64,000 nucleotides of DNA from an uncultured Desulfovibrionaceae bacterium (GTDB lineage: Bacteria > Desulfobacterota > Desulfovibrionia > Desulfovibrionales > Desulfovibrionaceae). Positions 36,637 to 44,939 of this stretch are shown here, piece by piece. Position 1 is the stretch's first letter; every line of letters starts with the position of its first letter. The translations under genes were made by a program, and so were the position numbers. The stretch lies in NCBI GenBank assembly GCA_949299515.1, contig CASGAP010000001.1:186001-250000 (forward strand), given 5' to 3'. Under the pieces are notes generated by a model, which did not search any database, had not been told where the DNA came from, and worked only from the letters and a program-made list of their open reading frames with translations.

Positions 36637-37436
36637 AAAAGCTTACGCAGGCTGTTGCGGCAATGAACGGTGTTATAGAGAAAATTTTGGCGGAAGAAGG
36701 CGGCTGCCCGTGGGATAAGGAACAGACTCCCCACAGCCTTTCAGAATATACCATTGAAGAAATGTTTGAATTTGTCGATGCCGTGCGCAAAAACAATATC
36801 GCCGATGCCTGCGACGAAATGGGCGATTTGGTTTTCGGGGTTATGCTTATAGCCCAAAAATACGCTCAGCAAAACGCTTTTGATTTTGCCGATGCGCTGA
36901 TGAAAAGCGTGGAAAAAATGCAGAGGCGGCATCCGCACGTTTTTGCCAAGACGGAACAGGACGATTTATCCAAAGAGGGGCTGCACCAAACTTGGGAAAA
37001 AATTAAAAATCAGGAAAAAGCGGAAAAGGGTGACAAAGAAGGGGCACTGGCTTCCATTCCCGGCAGTCTGCCTGCTCTTACCCGCGCATACCGCATTCAT
37101 GCCAAGGCGGCAAAGGCCGGCTTTACCTGGGATGACGATGAAGACGTGGAAAAGCAGGTGGAAGCGGAATGGCTGGAACTGCTTGATGCCAAAGCCGGCG
37201 GCGATCCCAAGCACATCGAACACGAATTGGGCGATATGATTTTCAGCCTGGCGGAGTTCGGCAGACGTCTCGGCGTAAAGGCAAGCTATGCCGTGGATAT
37301 GACCTGCAACCGTTTTGTAAAGCGTTTTGAAGGCATGGAAGCTTTGGCAAAGGAGCGGGGGCTTGATTTTGAAGCGCTCAGCCTTGATGAAAAGGACGAA
37401 TTGTGGAATGAAGTAAAAGAACGGGAAAGCGAATAA
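36627..37436 (+). CDS. mazG: Nucleoside triphosphate pyrophosphohydrolase MazG
   Basis: 269 residues with two MazG-like units. The first has C-P-W-D-K-E-Q-T-P-H-S-L, the E-E-x-x-E helix (Y-T-I-E-E-M-F-E-F) and E-M-G-D-L-V-F metal-binding motif. The second has A-E-W-L-E-L-L-D and E-L-G-D-M-I-F-S-L. It hydrolyses (d)NTPs to monophosphates and cleans up aberrant nucleotides or lowers alarmone pools. Coupled to cvpA; terminator 46 bases after its stop. Confidence 0.95.
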   Translation: MEIEKLTQAVAAMNGVIEKILAEEGGCPWDKEQTPHSLSEYTIEEMFEFVDAVRKNNIADACDEMGDLVFGVMLIAQKYAQQNAFDFADALMKSVEKMQRRHPHVFAKTEQDDLSKEGLHQTWEKIKNQEKAEKGDKEGALASIPGSLPALTRAYRIHAKAAKAGFTWDDDEDVEKQVEAEWLELLDAKAGGDPKHIEHELGDMIFSLAEFGRRLGVKASYAVDMTCNRFVKRFEGMEALAKERGLDFEALSLDEKDELWNEVKERESE

Positions 37437-37482
37437 TCCCGTTTGAATATATTGACCGTTCGGGAACGTTTTCCGCGGCACG

Positions 37483-37514
37483 GCAGCCTTATTTCGGATA
37501 AGGCTGCTTTTTTT
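37483..37514 (+). terminator. Terminator after mazG
   Basis: GCAGCCTTA-TTTCGGA-TAAGGCTGC followed by TTTTTTT. Confidence 0.9.
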
Positions 37515-37526
37515 ATCCGTTTATGA

Positions 37527-37558
37527 GAAAAATAAAGCGCTCCGAATTTATCGGAGCG
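37527..37558 (-). terminator. Terminator after the 37.6-kb hypothetical gene
   Basis: On the minus strand CGCTCCGA..TCGGAGCG stem, 5-base loop, followed by CTTTATTTTT. It faces the mazG terminator. Confidence 0.75.
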
Positions 37559-37571
37559 GGAATATTTATGG

Positions 37572-38063
37572 TTAAAGCGGGTAGTTGTTGTCAGCCGCCC
37601 ATGTTTTGAACTGTTCAATCCATTCGGAAAACGGAGGAATTTGTTTTTGTCTGCGGTAAGCTTTGTATTCTTCGTCATTCATGGCGTCTTCGGTTTTGGC
37701 GTCATTGTCCGCTTCTTCCTGCACAAAGCCGTAAAAAACATTAAGTGTGCGGTTAAAACGGCCGTCCAGGCTCATTTCCTGCATAAAAGCGGCAAAATCC
37801 GCGTCGGACATACAAAGCTGTTCCTGTACAAAGCTAAAAATAGCGGTTTTTACTCCGTCCAGTTCAATGGGGCTGTGCTGGATTTTTTCCAGCAGAGGAG
37901 CAAGGCGGGGTTCCTGTTCCGCACATCGGGCATATACCTGTGCGGGTATTTCAATGACAGCATTCATGCCGTCCGCGCTTTCTTCAAAGCAGAAATAGCG
38001 TGCCCAGTGTTCAAAAAAAATGGCGTCCAGCAGCAGTGTTCTTTTGTCCGAGTTTTTTTCCAT
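37572..38063 (-). CDS. Conserved-looking hypothetical protein downstream of miaB
   Basis: 163 residues from ATG 38063. I do not recognise the family. It is acidic, with no signal peptide or membrane segment, and looks soluble and mostly helical; aromatic residues are common (F-F-E-H-W-A-R-Y-F near the start, Y-P-L at the end). It lies 7 bases after the miaB stop on the same strand, and so probably is the last gene of grpE-miaB-this. A longer start at 38087 would overlap miaB. The ribosome site is weak, which fits translational coupling. Confidence 0.7.
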   Translation of the reverse strand: MEKNSDKRTLLLDAIFFEHWARYFCFEESADGMNAVIEIPAQVYARCAEQEPRLAPLLEKIQHSPIELDGVKTAIFSFVQEQLCMSDADFAAFMQEMSLDGRFNRTLNVFYGFVQEEADNDAKTEDAMNDEEYKAYRRQKQIPPFSEWIEQFKTWAADNNYPL

Positions 38064-38070
38064 AGTCTGC

Positions 38071-39516
38071 CTACAATAATTCCCCAAGCAGGGAGTGTTT
38101 TTTTGCGGTTACGATTTTTGCGCTGACAATATCGCCGGCTTTATGGCCGAAGCTGTTGGGAATAATAAGGTTTACGGTGTTTCCCCAGGTGTCGTGTCCC
38201 TGCCAGCTTGTATTTTCCGTATCGTTTTCCATATGTTCCGTGACGTTTTTGACGGTTTCCACATCAAGACTGTGGTCCTTTACTTCGGAATATTTGGGAC
38301 GGGCGCTTTTTGTTTCCAAAAGCACTTCCGTTGTCATGTCCACGCGGGATTTAAGCCAGTCTTCGGCCAGTTCGTTCTGCAGGGTCATAAGACGGTTAAG
38401 CCTGTCCAAGCTGACTTTTGCATCGACTTTTTCGGACATTTTGGAAGCCCGCGTTCCCGGTCTGTCGGAATAAATAAACGAAAAAGAGGCAATGAAATTT
38501 GCTTCTTTCATCATGCGCAGGGTGTCTTGGAAGTCCTGCTCCGTTTCGCCGGGAAAGCCGACAATGAGGTCAGTGGAAAGGGCAATGTCCGGCCTTGCGG
38601 TACGCAGTTTTTCCACAAGACGCATAAAATCCCTGCCGGTATAGCCGCGCCCCATTTTTTCCAGTATGGCGTCGGAGCCTGCCTGCAGGGGCAGATGAAG
38701 GCGCGGTGCCAGTACGCTGAGTTCCTTGTAGGCATTGACGGTGGCGTCGCAGAAATCGCGCGGGTGCGGGGTGACAAGGTGCAGGCGTTTCAGTCCCTCC
38801 AATTTTGCGGTTTCATAAAGCAGTTCCGTAAAATGCGGGGTGTCGCCCGTGTTGTCTTTGCCGTAGGCATTGACGTTTTGTCCCAGCAGGGTCAGGTCGC
38901 AGATGCCGCGGCTGAGCCATTCTTTGCATTCGGCAAGAACGGAAGCCATGGGTCGGGATTTTTGGCGGCCGCGCGTATAGGGTACAATGCAGTAGGCGCA
39001 GAAATTGTTGCAGCCCTGCATGATATTGACAAAGGCGCGCGTATCGTTGCCTTTTGTGCTTTCTTCGGCGGAACCGGTCGGCAGAACCGGAACCGTGCGA
39101 AAAAATTCCAGTTCCGGTTTTCTGTCGGGAAATTCTTTGGTGAATTTTAGGTAAGAAAGGCGCAGTTTCGGATTTTTTGCCAGTTTTTCAAAGGCTTGCG
39201 GCGCATAGGCTATGCCGTCGCTTCCAAGCACAAGGCGCACATGGGCGTTTTTTTCCCAGAGTTTTTCTCCCATTTGCTGGGCAACGCAGCCTGCAACGGC
39301 AACACTTGCTTTCGGGTTTGTGTCGCGGATAATTCCGAGCATACTTAAGACTTTATGCTGGGGTTTTTCCCGTACGGAACAGGTGTTGATGAACACAAAA
39401 TCCGCTGTTTCCATTTCGGATTCTGTCCAGCCCATTTTTACAAGGGAGCGGGCTACCCATGCGCTGTCGTTGACATTCATCTGGCAGCCGTAAGTTATGC
39501 AGTGGAAAGACGGCAT
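38071..39516 (-). CDS. miaB: tRNA-2-methylthio-N6-dimethylallyladenosine synthase MiaB
   Basis: 481 residues. N-terminal methylthiotransferase domain with cluster cysteines C11, C46, C77; radical-SAM site C169-x3-C173-x2-C176 (C-N-N-F-C-A-Y-C); C-terminal TRAM domain with a K-x-G-D-I-V-S-A-K segment. It adds a methylthio group to i6A37 of tRNAs reading UNN codons, using SAM and two [4Fe-4S] clusters. Ribosome site AAGGAT. It follows grpE by 9 bases. Confidence 0.96.
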   Translation of the reverse strand: MPSFHCITYGCQMNVNDSAWVARSLVKMGWTESEMETADFVFINTCSVREKPQHKVLSMLGIIRDTNPKASVAVAGCVAQQMGEKLWEKNAHVRLVLGSDGIAYAPQAFEKLAKNPKLRLSYLKFTKEFPDRKPELEFFRTVPVLPTGSAEESTKGNDTRAFVNIMQGCNNFCAYCIVPYTRGRQKSRPMASVLAECKEWLSRGICDLTLLGQNVNAYGKDNTGDTPHFTELLYETAKLEGLKRLHLVTPHPRDFCDATVNAYKELSVLAPRLHLPLQAGSDAILEKMGRGYTGRDFMRLVEKLRTARPDIALSTDLIVGFPGETEQDFQDTLRMMKEANFIASFSFIYSDRPGTRASKMSEKVDAKVSLDRLNRLMTLQNELAEDWLKSRVDMTTEVLLETKSARPKYSEVKDHSLDVETVKNVTEHMENDTENTSWQGHDTWGNTVNLIIPNSFGHKAGDIVSAKIVTAKKHSLLGELL

Positions 39517-39525
39517 GAACTATCC

Positions 39526-40158
39526 TTATACAGTGGTGTCGATATTGGAGTTTTGGCTTTGGGTTTTGCACACGGTAACTTTTGCGGAACGCAGCAGACG
39601 GCCTTTAAGTACATAGCCTTTCTGCATAACGGCCACAAGGTGGCCTGCGGGGATTTCCTCATGTTCTGCCTGGGCAATGGCTTCGTGGTATTCGGGATTG
39701 AATGGTTCGCCCACGGCACCCACGGGTTCGAGGCCGTGCTTTTTAATGGCGTCGAGCAGCAGCTTGCGGGTCATTTCAACACCCATAATGGTATCCTTGC
39801 AGGCTTCGTTTTTGCTGCCGTACTGCAGGGCAAGGTCAAGGTTGTCCAGCGTCGGCAAAAGGTCTGCGAGCACGGATTCCGCGGCATAAGCCATTTGTTC
39901 GTCTTTTTCTTTCTGCAGGCGTTTTTTAAAGTTTTCCATTTCCGCCAGGGAACGCATACGGATGTCTTCGGCGTCTTTAAACACGGTACAGCTTGGGCAG
40001 ATCAGAGCTTTGCACTCTTCCGGATTCAGTGCGCACTGTTGTTCCTGCGTTTCGTCCAGTGCCGTTTCGGCATCTTCGGCGTAATCTTCGGCGTATTCAA
40101 GGTTTTCTTCCGTATATTCTTCATTCATGCGGTCATGATGTTTATGCATTTTGGACAT
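39526..40158 (-). CDS. grpE: GrpE nucleotide exchange factor with N-terminal cysteine cluster
   Basis: 210 residues from ATG 40158, supported by GAAGGAG 8-10 bases upstream. A co-chaperone that releases ADP from DnaK. Long coiled coil at about 55-110 (A-E-M-E-N-F-K-K-R-L-Q-K-E-K), then the beta-domain with P-G/N-P-E-Y-H-E-A and G-Y-x-L-K-G-R-L-L-R-x-A-K-V. The acidic N-terminus holds four cysteines, C42, C49, C54 and C57, not found in the common E. coli protein. dnaK/dnaJ are not adjacent; miaB follows. A sigma70-like promoter precedes it rather than an obvious heat-shock sigma32 site or CIRCE element. Confidence 0.92.
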   Translation of the reverse strand: MSKMHKHHDRMNEEYTEENLEYAEDYAEDAETALDETQEQQCALNPEECKALICPSCTVFKDAEDIRMRSLAEMENFKKRLQKEKDEQMAYAAESVLADLLPTLDNLDLALQYGSKNEACKDTIMGVEMTRKLLLDAIKKHGLEPVGAVGEPFNPEYHEAIAQAEHEEIPAGHLVAVMQKGYVLKGRLLRSAKVTVCKTQSQNSNIDTTV

Positions 40159-40187
40159 AAAAAAATGCTCCTTCGGTATTTTCAAAG

Positions 40188-40216
40188 AAAGTAGGCATGA
40201 AACGGGGCGCTGTCAA
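40188..40216 (-). promoter_or_regulatory. Putative promoter for grpE-miaB
   Basis: On the minus strand TTGACA (40216-40211), 17-base spacer, TACTTT (40193-40188). About 30 bases before the grpE ATG. The perfect -35 is offset by a weak -10. Confidence 0.5.
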
Positions 40217-40266
40217 GGTTTTGTCTTTAAAATTTCAGACTTTTGCGGCTGTTGGAGCAGGCTGTA

Positions 40267-41634
40267 TTATCTGGGCGGCAGATCCATGCCCTGTTTTTGC
40301 GGGTGCATGGCCTGTTCGGCTTTGGCGGCAAGCTGCAGCATTTTGGTAAAGCTGTCCATGATATTTTCCGGGGTGTTGATGCCTTGTATAAGAAAATCGT
40401 TAATGGGTTTGTTGAATTGTATTGCCGCGTCTATTTCCGCGTTGGAGCCTTTGCTGTATGCGCCTATATTGATCATGTCTTCGGAAGTGCTGTACGTGGA
40501 AAGCAGGGCGGTAAGAATGCGTCCTGCTTTGACAAGGTCGGGTTCGATAATGTCGTTGCGCAGACGGCTTATGGATTTGAGTACGTCGATGGCGGGAAAA
40601 TGGCCGCGGTCGGCAAGCTGGCGTGTCAGCACTATGTGTCCGTCCAGAATGGAGCGCACGGCGTCGGCTATGGGTTCGTTGAAGTCGTCGCCGTCTACCA
40701 AAACCGTATAAATGCCGGTAATGGTGCCTTTGTCGGAGCGTCCTGCCCGTTCGAGAAGGCGCGGAAGCTGGGCAAATACGGAAGGGGTATAGCCTTTTGT
40801 GGTGGGCGGTTCGCCTGTGGCAAGGCCGATTTCGCGTGAGGCCATGGCAAAGCGGGTAATTGAATCCATCATCAGCAGGACATTTTTGCCCTGATCGCGG
40901 AAATATTCCGCAACGGCGGTAGCGGCATAGGCCGCGCGCATACGCACCAGCGCCGGCTGGTCTGACGTGGCGACAATGACACAGGAGCGTGCCATGCCTT
41001 CGGGGCCCAAATCGCGCTCCATAAATTCCAATACTTCGCGGCCGCGTTCGCCGATAAGGCCCATGACAATAACTTCCGCTTCTGTATAGCGTGCCATCAT
41101 GCCCATAAGCGTGGATTTGCCCACGCCGGAACCTGCCATAATGCCTACGCGCTGTCCTTTGCCCATAGTCAGCAGGGCGTTTATGCAGCGCACGCCCACG
41201 TCCAGTGTTTCGTCAATGCGCGGTCTGTCCAAAGGAGAGGGCGGATCGGCATAGAGGGAAACCATGGTTTCCGGATTTATGGGCGGCTTTTTGTCCAATG
41301 GATTGCCGAAAGCGTCCAGCGTTCTGCCCAAAAGTTCGGATGATGCGGGAAAAAGCGGCGGCAGGCTGGAATTTTGGATCAGACTGCCGGGACGGACGCC
41401 GCGCATTTCGCCGTAGGGCATAAAGAGCAGGCTGTTGTCCCTGAAGCCAACTACTTCCGCGGCAATGGGCGCATCTTTTTTATTGTCGGGAATAATATGG
41501 CAGACATCGCCGAGGCTGGCCTTAAGTCCGGTTGCCTCCACCACAAGGCCGACAACCTTGGTAACCTTGCCGAAGCTGTGGACAGGGTTGCAGTCTTTCA
41601 GTAAACGTATGCAGGTTTTTGGGTCAAAAGGCAT
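40267..41634 (-). CDS. fliI: Flagellum-specific ATPase FliI
   Basis: 455 residues, homologous to F1-beta. Walker A G-S-G-V-G-K-S-T, Walker B V-L-L-M-M-D-S, and the G-E-P-P-T-T-K-G-Y-T-P-S-V-F segment typical of FliI. It powers and opens the flagellar type III export gate with FliH. It is the third gene of fliG-fliH-fliI. fliJ, the usual next gene, is missing here: after a 108-base gap comes grpE. Ribosome site weak (GAGAAAACT). Confidence 0.95.
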   Translation of the reverse strand: MPFDPKTCIRLLKDCNPVHSFGKVTKVVGLVVEATGLKASLGDVCHIIPDNKKDAPIAAEVVGFRDNSLLFMPYGEMRGVRPGSLIQNSSLPPLFPASSELLGRTLDAFGNPLDKKPPINPETMVSLYADPPSPLDRPRIDETLDVGVRCINALLTMGKGQRVGIMAGSGVGKSTLMGMMARYTEAEVIVMGLIGERGREVLEFMERDLGPEGMARSCVIVATSDQPALVRMRAAYAATAVAEYFRDQGKNVLLMMDSITRFAMASREIGLATGEPPTTKGYTPSVFAQLPRLLERAGRSDKGTITGIYTVLVDGDDFNEPIADAVRSILDGHIVLTRQLADRGHFPAIDVLKSISRLRNDIIEPDLVKAGRILTALLSTYSTSEDMINIGAYSKGSNAEIDAAIQFNKPINDFLIQGINTPENIMDSFTKMLQLAAKAEQAMHPQKQGMDLPPR

Positions 41635-41663
41635 AGTTTTCTCGGTGCGTCTTTGGGGTTGCG

Positions 41664-43205
41664 TTATTTCTGGCTGAAGCCAAGTTCTGCCAGCAAATCG
41701 TCGGCTATGTCGCTTGGCAGGGCGGTATCGTCTTTTTTGGGAGTGCCCAGAAACTCTTCGACCATGTCCAGGGCTTCGGCATGGGCCTGCGTTTCAGCCT
41801 GCTGTTTTTGTTCTTGCGGCGGCGCAGAGGAGAATGTCGGCAGTTCTTCGATTACTTCAGTCTGCTCCTGCGGCAGAGCCGTTTCGGGCTGCGGCTGTGC
41901 CGCTGCCGCATTGGTCTGCATTTCCTGCTGCAGGGCTTCAAACATATCGCTGCCGTCGTTTTGGGTGCCGGCAAGCAGGGCTTGTTCCGCGTTTTGTGCG
42001 GCGGCAAGAATTTCGGCCTGCAGGGGGTCGGGTATTTCATTCGGCAGGTTTGCCTGTTCTGTCTGTGCTGCGGCGTTCTGCTCGGTCTGTTCCGCAAATG
42101 CCTGTGCGTCGGGTTCCGCAAAATTCAGGGGTTTGCCGTCGGTATGCGCACTGTCTGCAGTATCTGCGGCGGTGCCGTTTGCCGGTTCGTCTGGGTTTAT
42201 TTGAGGTTCGGCAGTCTGCCTTGGACTTTGTGTAGGTTCAAAATCCGTATGCCGGGGATCGGGCATGATTTTTTCCAGCGGGATTTCCGTCAGCGGGCTT
42301 TGGCTGTTTTGATCCAGCGCATGGGCCAGTACGGGATTATGCTGCATTTCGCGGTCAAGGGCAGTTTTGACGTTTTGGGTAAGGAGCTGTTCGTCCGGCG
42401 TTGCGGGCAGCGTGAGATTGTCCAGAATTTCCTGCACGAATTTTTGGCGTTCCGTGCGGGAATTTTTTACGTACACATTGTCGCTTTCCAGCTCCAGACT
42501 GCCCGGTTCCAGATCTTTGGAGGATTCCATGCTCCAGCCTTTTTCGCGGGAGTTTTCCAGCACTTGGGTAATGAGCTCCGCGTCGGCGGGATTGACGCGC
42601 ACGATAAAGTTTTTTTTGTCCAAAAGTTTTTGCACGCTTTCGTCAAGGAGCTGTTTTAAAATGGCTTCTTTTTCTCCCGAAGCTATCCAGCCCGTGCCGA
42701 CTTCTATGGCGTCAATTGTCAGCTGTTTTAAATCTTCTTTCCAGACATCGTAAAATTTTGCTATTTGCTCGTGAATGGACAAAAGAACTATGGCAGTGCT
42801 TTCGCCCAGGGCCTGCTGGTTCTGCATAAGAATTTGCTGTGCTTCCGCATGGGCTTTCTGCACGGCTTCGGCATAGGTTTCTTCGTAGCGCTGCTGTGCC
42901 AGTTTTAGGGTTTCCTGGGCTTTTTGTTCGGTTTTTTTACCGTTTTCTTCTGCCAGGGCTGTTATTTCACGGGCTTTTTCTTCGGCTTCTCTGACGATTT
43001 CGTCGCTGCGCCGCTTGGCCTGCAGAAGCAGAGCCCGCACTTTTTCCGTAGCGCGTGTTTTTACGCTTTCCAGATACTCGTTTTCCGCTTCTTCACTCCA
43101 TTTAATGTCCTTTTTGGCGTTGAGGAAGGCGTCCAGGCGGGTTTCCCTGTGGGTGAGCGGCCCCATAAAAATAGTATTGTATTGTTTGGATTCGGGATTA
43201 GACAA
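41664..43205 (-). CDS. fliH: FliH-type flagellar export regulator with long disordered tail
   Basis: About 513 residues from TTG 43205. FliH binds and restrains FliI at the export gate. An AGGAGG lying inside the fliG 3' end is 8 bases before this TTG, which decides the start; it overlaps the fliG stop by 8 bases. A start further upstream at 43232 would leave that site inside the gene. Residues about 50-130 are a charged coiled coil with A-x-x-K-A-x-E motifs and about 135-235 is the globular C-terminal FliH-like part. The last about 250 residues are Gln/Ala/Pro/Glu-rich and probably disordered, with short hydrophobic-acidic islands (D-M-F-E-A-L, A-L-D-M-V-E-E-F-L, I-A-D-D-L-L-A-E-L-G-F). Typical FliH is 230-280 residues. 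Confidence 0.85.
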   Translation of the reverse strand: MSNPESKQYNTIFMGPLTHRETRLDAFLNAKKDIKWSEEAENEYLESVKTRATEKVRALLLQAKRRSDEIVREAEEKAREITALAEENGKKTEQKAQETLKLAQQRYEETYAEAVQKAHAEAQQILMQNQQALGESTAIVLLSIHEQIAKFYDVWKEDLKQLTIDAIEVGTGWIASGEKEAILKQLLDESVQKLLDKKNFIVRVNPADAELITQVLENSREKGWSMESSKDLEPGSLELESDNVYVKNSRTERQKFVQEILDNLTLPATPDEQLLTQNVKTALDREMQHNPVLAHALDQNSQSPLTEIPLEKIMPDPRHTDFEPTQSPRQTAEPQINPDEPANGTAADTADSAHTDGKPLNFAEPDAQAFAEQTEQNAAAQTEQANLPNEIPDPLQAEILAAAQNAEQALLAGTQNDGSDMFEALQQEMQTNAAAAQPQPETALPQEQTEVIEELPTFSSAPPQEQKQQAETQAHAEALDMVEEFLGTPKKDDTALPSDIADDLLAELGFSQK

Positions 43206-44196
43206 AGATATCACCTCCTCCGCCGCGGGCAACTATGATTTTGCCTTGGGTTTCCAGTCTGCGGACAGTTTTTACAATGCTTTGCTGGGCGGCTTCCACG
43301 TCGGAAAGCTTGGTCGGGCCCATGTATTCCATTTCTTCTTTAAGCATGGTGGCCGCACGGTCTGACATATTGCGGAAGAAGAGTTCCTTCAGCTCGTCGG
43401 AAGCGCCGCGCAGGGACAGGGTAAGGTCTTCGTTGTTGATTTCCTTGAGAATTTCCCGTATGCCCTTGTCGTCGATATATTTGCAGTCTTCAAAGACAAA
43501 CATGAGGTTGCGGATATCTTCTGCCATTTGGGCCGATGTTTCTTCGATTTCCGACAGAACTTCTTCTTCCGTGGCGCGGTCGACTTGGTTGAGGATTTCC
43601 GCAACGGACTGCGTGCCGCCCACTTTTTTGCCTTCCTTGCTGCCCATGGCGATAAGCTGGCTTTGCAGCACCCTGTCCACTTCCATAATCATTTCTTCGG
43701 AAACGGATTCAAGACGCGCCAGGCGGATTAAAATTTCGGGGCGCACGCCCGGAGGCAGCATGAGCAGCAGGCTTGATGCCTGATCCGGCTTGAGATGACC
43801 TAAAATAAGGGCAAGGGTTTGGGGGTGTTCGTTGCGCAGAAGCTGGGCAAGAAGTTTCGGATTTGCGCGGTCAAGTTCCTGAAAGGGCACGGGGCCTGTT
43901 TCAAGGTTGAGGGAATCTGCCACGTATTTGGCCGTTTCCGGGTCGAGGTTGCTGGCTATAACCTGTTTGAGGGTTTCCTGGCCGCCGGAAACAACGTCCA
44001 GGCCGTCCACCAAGGCCATGTGAAATTCCCGCAGAATTGCTTCCACCTCTTCTTTGGAAACGGAATCCAGCTCCATAATGGCTCTGGAAATATTGGTAAT
44101 TTCTGCCCGTGTCATTCTGCTGAATACGTCTGAAGCGAATTTGTCGCCCAGAGCCAGCAAAATAACGGCTATTTTCTGTGTACCTGTAAAATCCAT
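43198..44196 (-). CDS. fliG: Flagellar motor switch protein FliG
   Basis: 332 residues, standard length. N-terminal domain binding FliF, middle domain with the E-H-P-Q-T-L-A motif (N-E-H-P-Q-T-L-A-L-I-L) that binds FliM, and C-terminal torque helix with charged residues (L-R-G-A-S-D-E-L-K-E-L-F-F-R-N-M-S-D-R). It couples stator ion flow to rotation. Ribosome site AAGGGTAG. It leads the fliGHI operon behind a sigma54-type element. fliF, usually upstream, is replaced by cobU. Confidence 0.97.
   Translation of the reverse strand: MDFTGTQKIAVILLALGDKFASDVFSRMTRAEITNISRAIMELDSVSKEEVEAILREFHMALVDGLDVVSGGQETLKQVIASNLDPETAKYVADSLNLETGPVPFQELDRANPKLLAQLLRNEHPQTLALILGHLKPDQASSLLLMLPPGVRPEILIRLARLESVSEEMIMEVDRVLQSQLIAMGSKEGKKVGGTQSVAEILNQVDRATEEEVLSEIEETSAQMAEDIRNLMFVFEDCKYIDDKGIREILKEINNEDLTLSLRGASDELKELFFRNMSDRAATMLKEEMEYMGPTKLSDVEAAQQSIVKTVRRLETQGKIIVARGGGGDIFV
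43203..43217 (-). promoter_or_regulatory. Strong ribosome site and TTG start for fliH inside fliG
   Basis: Minus strand AGGAGG within the Gly-Gly codons of the fliG C-terminus, 8 bases, then TTG (43205-43203). It fixes the fliH start and shows overlap coupling. Confidence 0.7.
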
Positions 44197-44251
44197 GTAT
44201 CTACCCTTATATTGTCATAAAATTGACGGCAAATAACTGCAGAAAAAACAA

Positions 44252-44267
44252 TGCAAATATGCTGCCA
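44252..44267 (-). promoter_or_regulatory. Sigma54-type promoter for fliGHI
   Basis: On the minus strand TGGCAGC-ATAT-TTGCA, matching TGGCACG-N4-TTGCW with the obligatory GG-N10-GC spacing. The predicted start near 44241 leaves a leader of about 45 bases before fliG. Sigma54 control of mid-class flagellar genes is known in many polar-flagellated bacteria. An enhancer site would lie within cobU. Confidence 0.7.
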
Positions 44268-44282
44268 AAACGGTTAAGTATA

Positions 44283-44939
44283 TTAACCTGTTAATAAAAT
44301 CGGTATGCCGTACATCACTGTTACCACTGCCTGACAGGATGCCGCCAAAATTTGGTTTGTTTTTCCCTGTACGTCTTTGAAAAGCCGGGTTTGGGCGTGC
44401 ATGGGCACAGTGCCGCAGCCCACTTCGCCGCTTACGCAGACAATCGGTATCTCTGCTGTTTTCAGGGCATCTGCCAATTCTTCGGCCTGCCGCAGAATTT
44501 CTTCTTCGCTTTTTCCTGCCAAAATTAAATTGCTGAGCCAAAGACTTATGCAGTCTATCAGAATAATAGCGCAGTTTTGTTTTTTTGCAAGTTCGGCTGC
44601 GCGTATCAGGTTAAAAGGTTCTTCAATGGTAATCCATGAAGCGTCGCGCTGTTTTTGGTGTTTTTCGATACGCTTGGCAACTTCGGGGTCCTGAACGGCG
44701 TTTGGGCTGTGACCGTCTTCTGCCGCAAAATATTTCTGCATGGTGGCGACGAACGCCTTTTTGCCGGGAAAACGCTGTGCAAAAGCAAGGGCAAAATCGC
44801 TTTTGCCGCTTCGGGAGCCGCCGACGCACAGCAGGGTTTTGGGATTGAGGGCGGCAAGGTCCGTTCTTTTGTCGATGCACAAGCAGGTCAGGGCATTATC
44901 GCCGCAGCAAGCGGAATTGTCGGTTACGGGATTATTCAT
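44283..44939 (-). CDS. cobU: Adenosylcobinamide kinase / adenosylcobinamide-phosphate guanylyltransferase
   Basis: 218 residues. Walker A G-G-S-R-S-G-K-S at about 40-47, R-I-x-K-H-Q-K-Q-R near 90, and the C-terminal E-V-G-x-G-x-V-P ... R-x-F-x-D-x-x-G-x-x-N-Q signature. It phosphorylates adenosylcobinamide and attaches GMP in the late steps of cobalamin assembly. The usual V-S-N-E-V-G reads V-S-G-E-V-G here. A cysteine-bearing N-terminal extension of about 35 residues (C11, C12, C19, C21) is not usual for CobU. It overlaps the upstream gene by 8 bases. No other cob genes are nearby. Confidence 0.92.
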   Translation of the reverse strand: MNNPVTDNSACCGDNALTCLCIDKRTDLAALNPKTLLCVGGSRSGKSDFALAFAQRFPGKKAFVATMQKYFAAEDGHSPNAVQDPEVAKRIEKHQKQRDASWITIEEPFNLIRAAELAKKQNCAIILIDCISLWLSNLILAGKSEEEILRQAEELADALKTAEIPIVCVSGEVGCGTVPMHAQTRLFKDVQGKTNQILAASCQAVVTVMYGIPILLTG

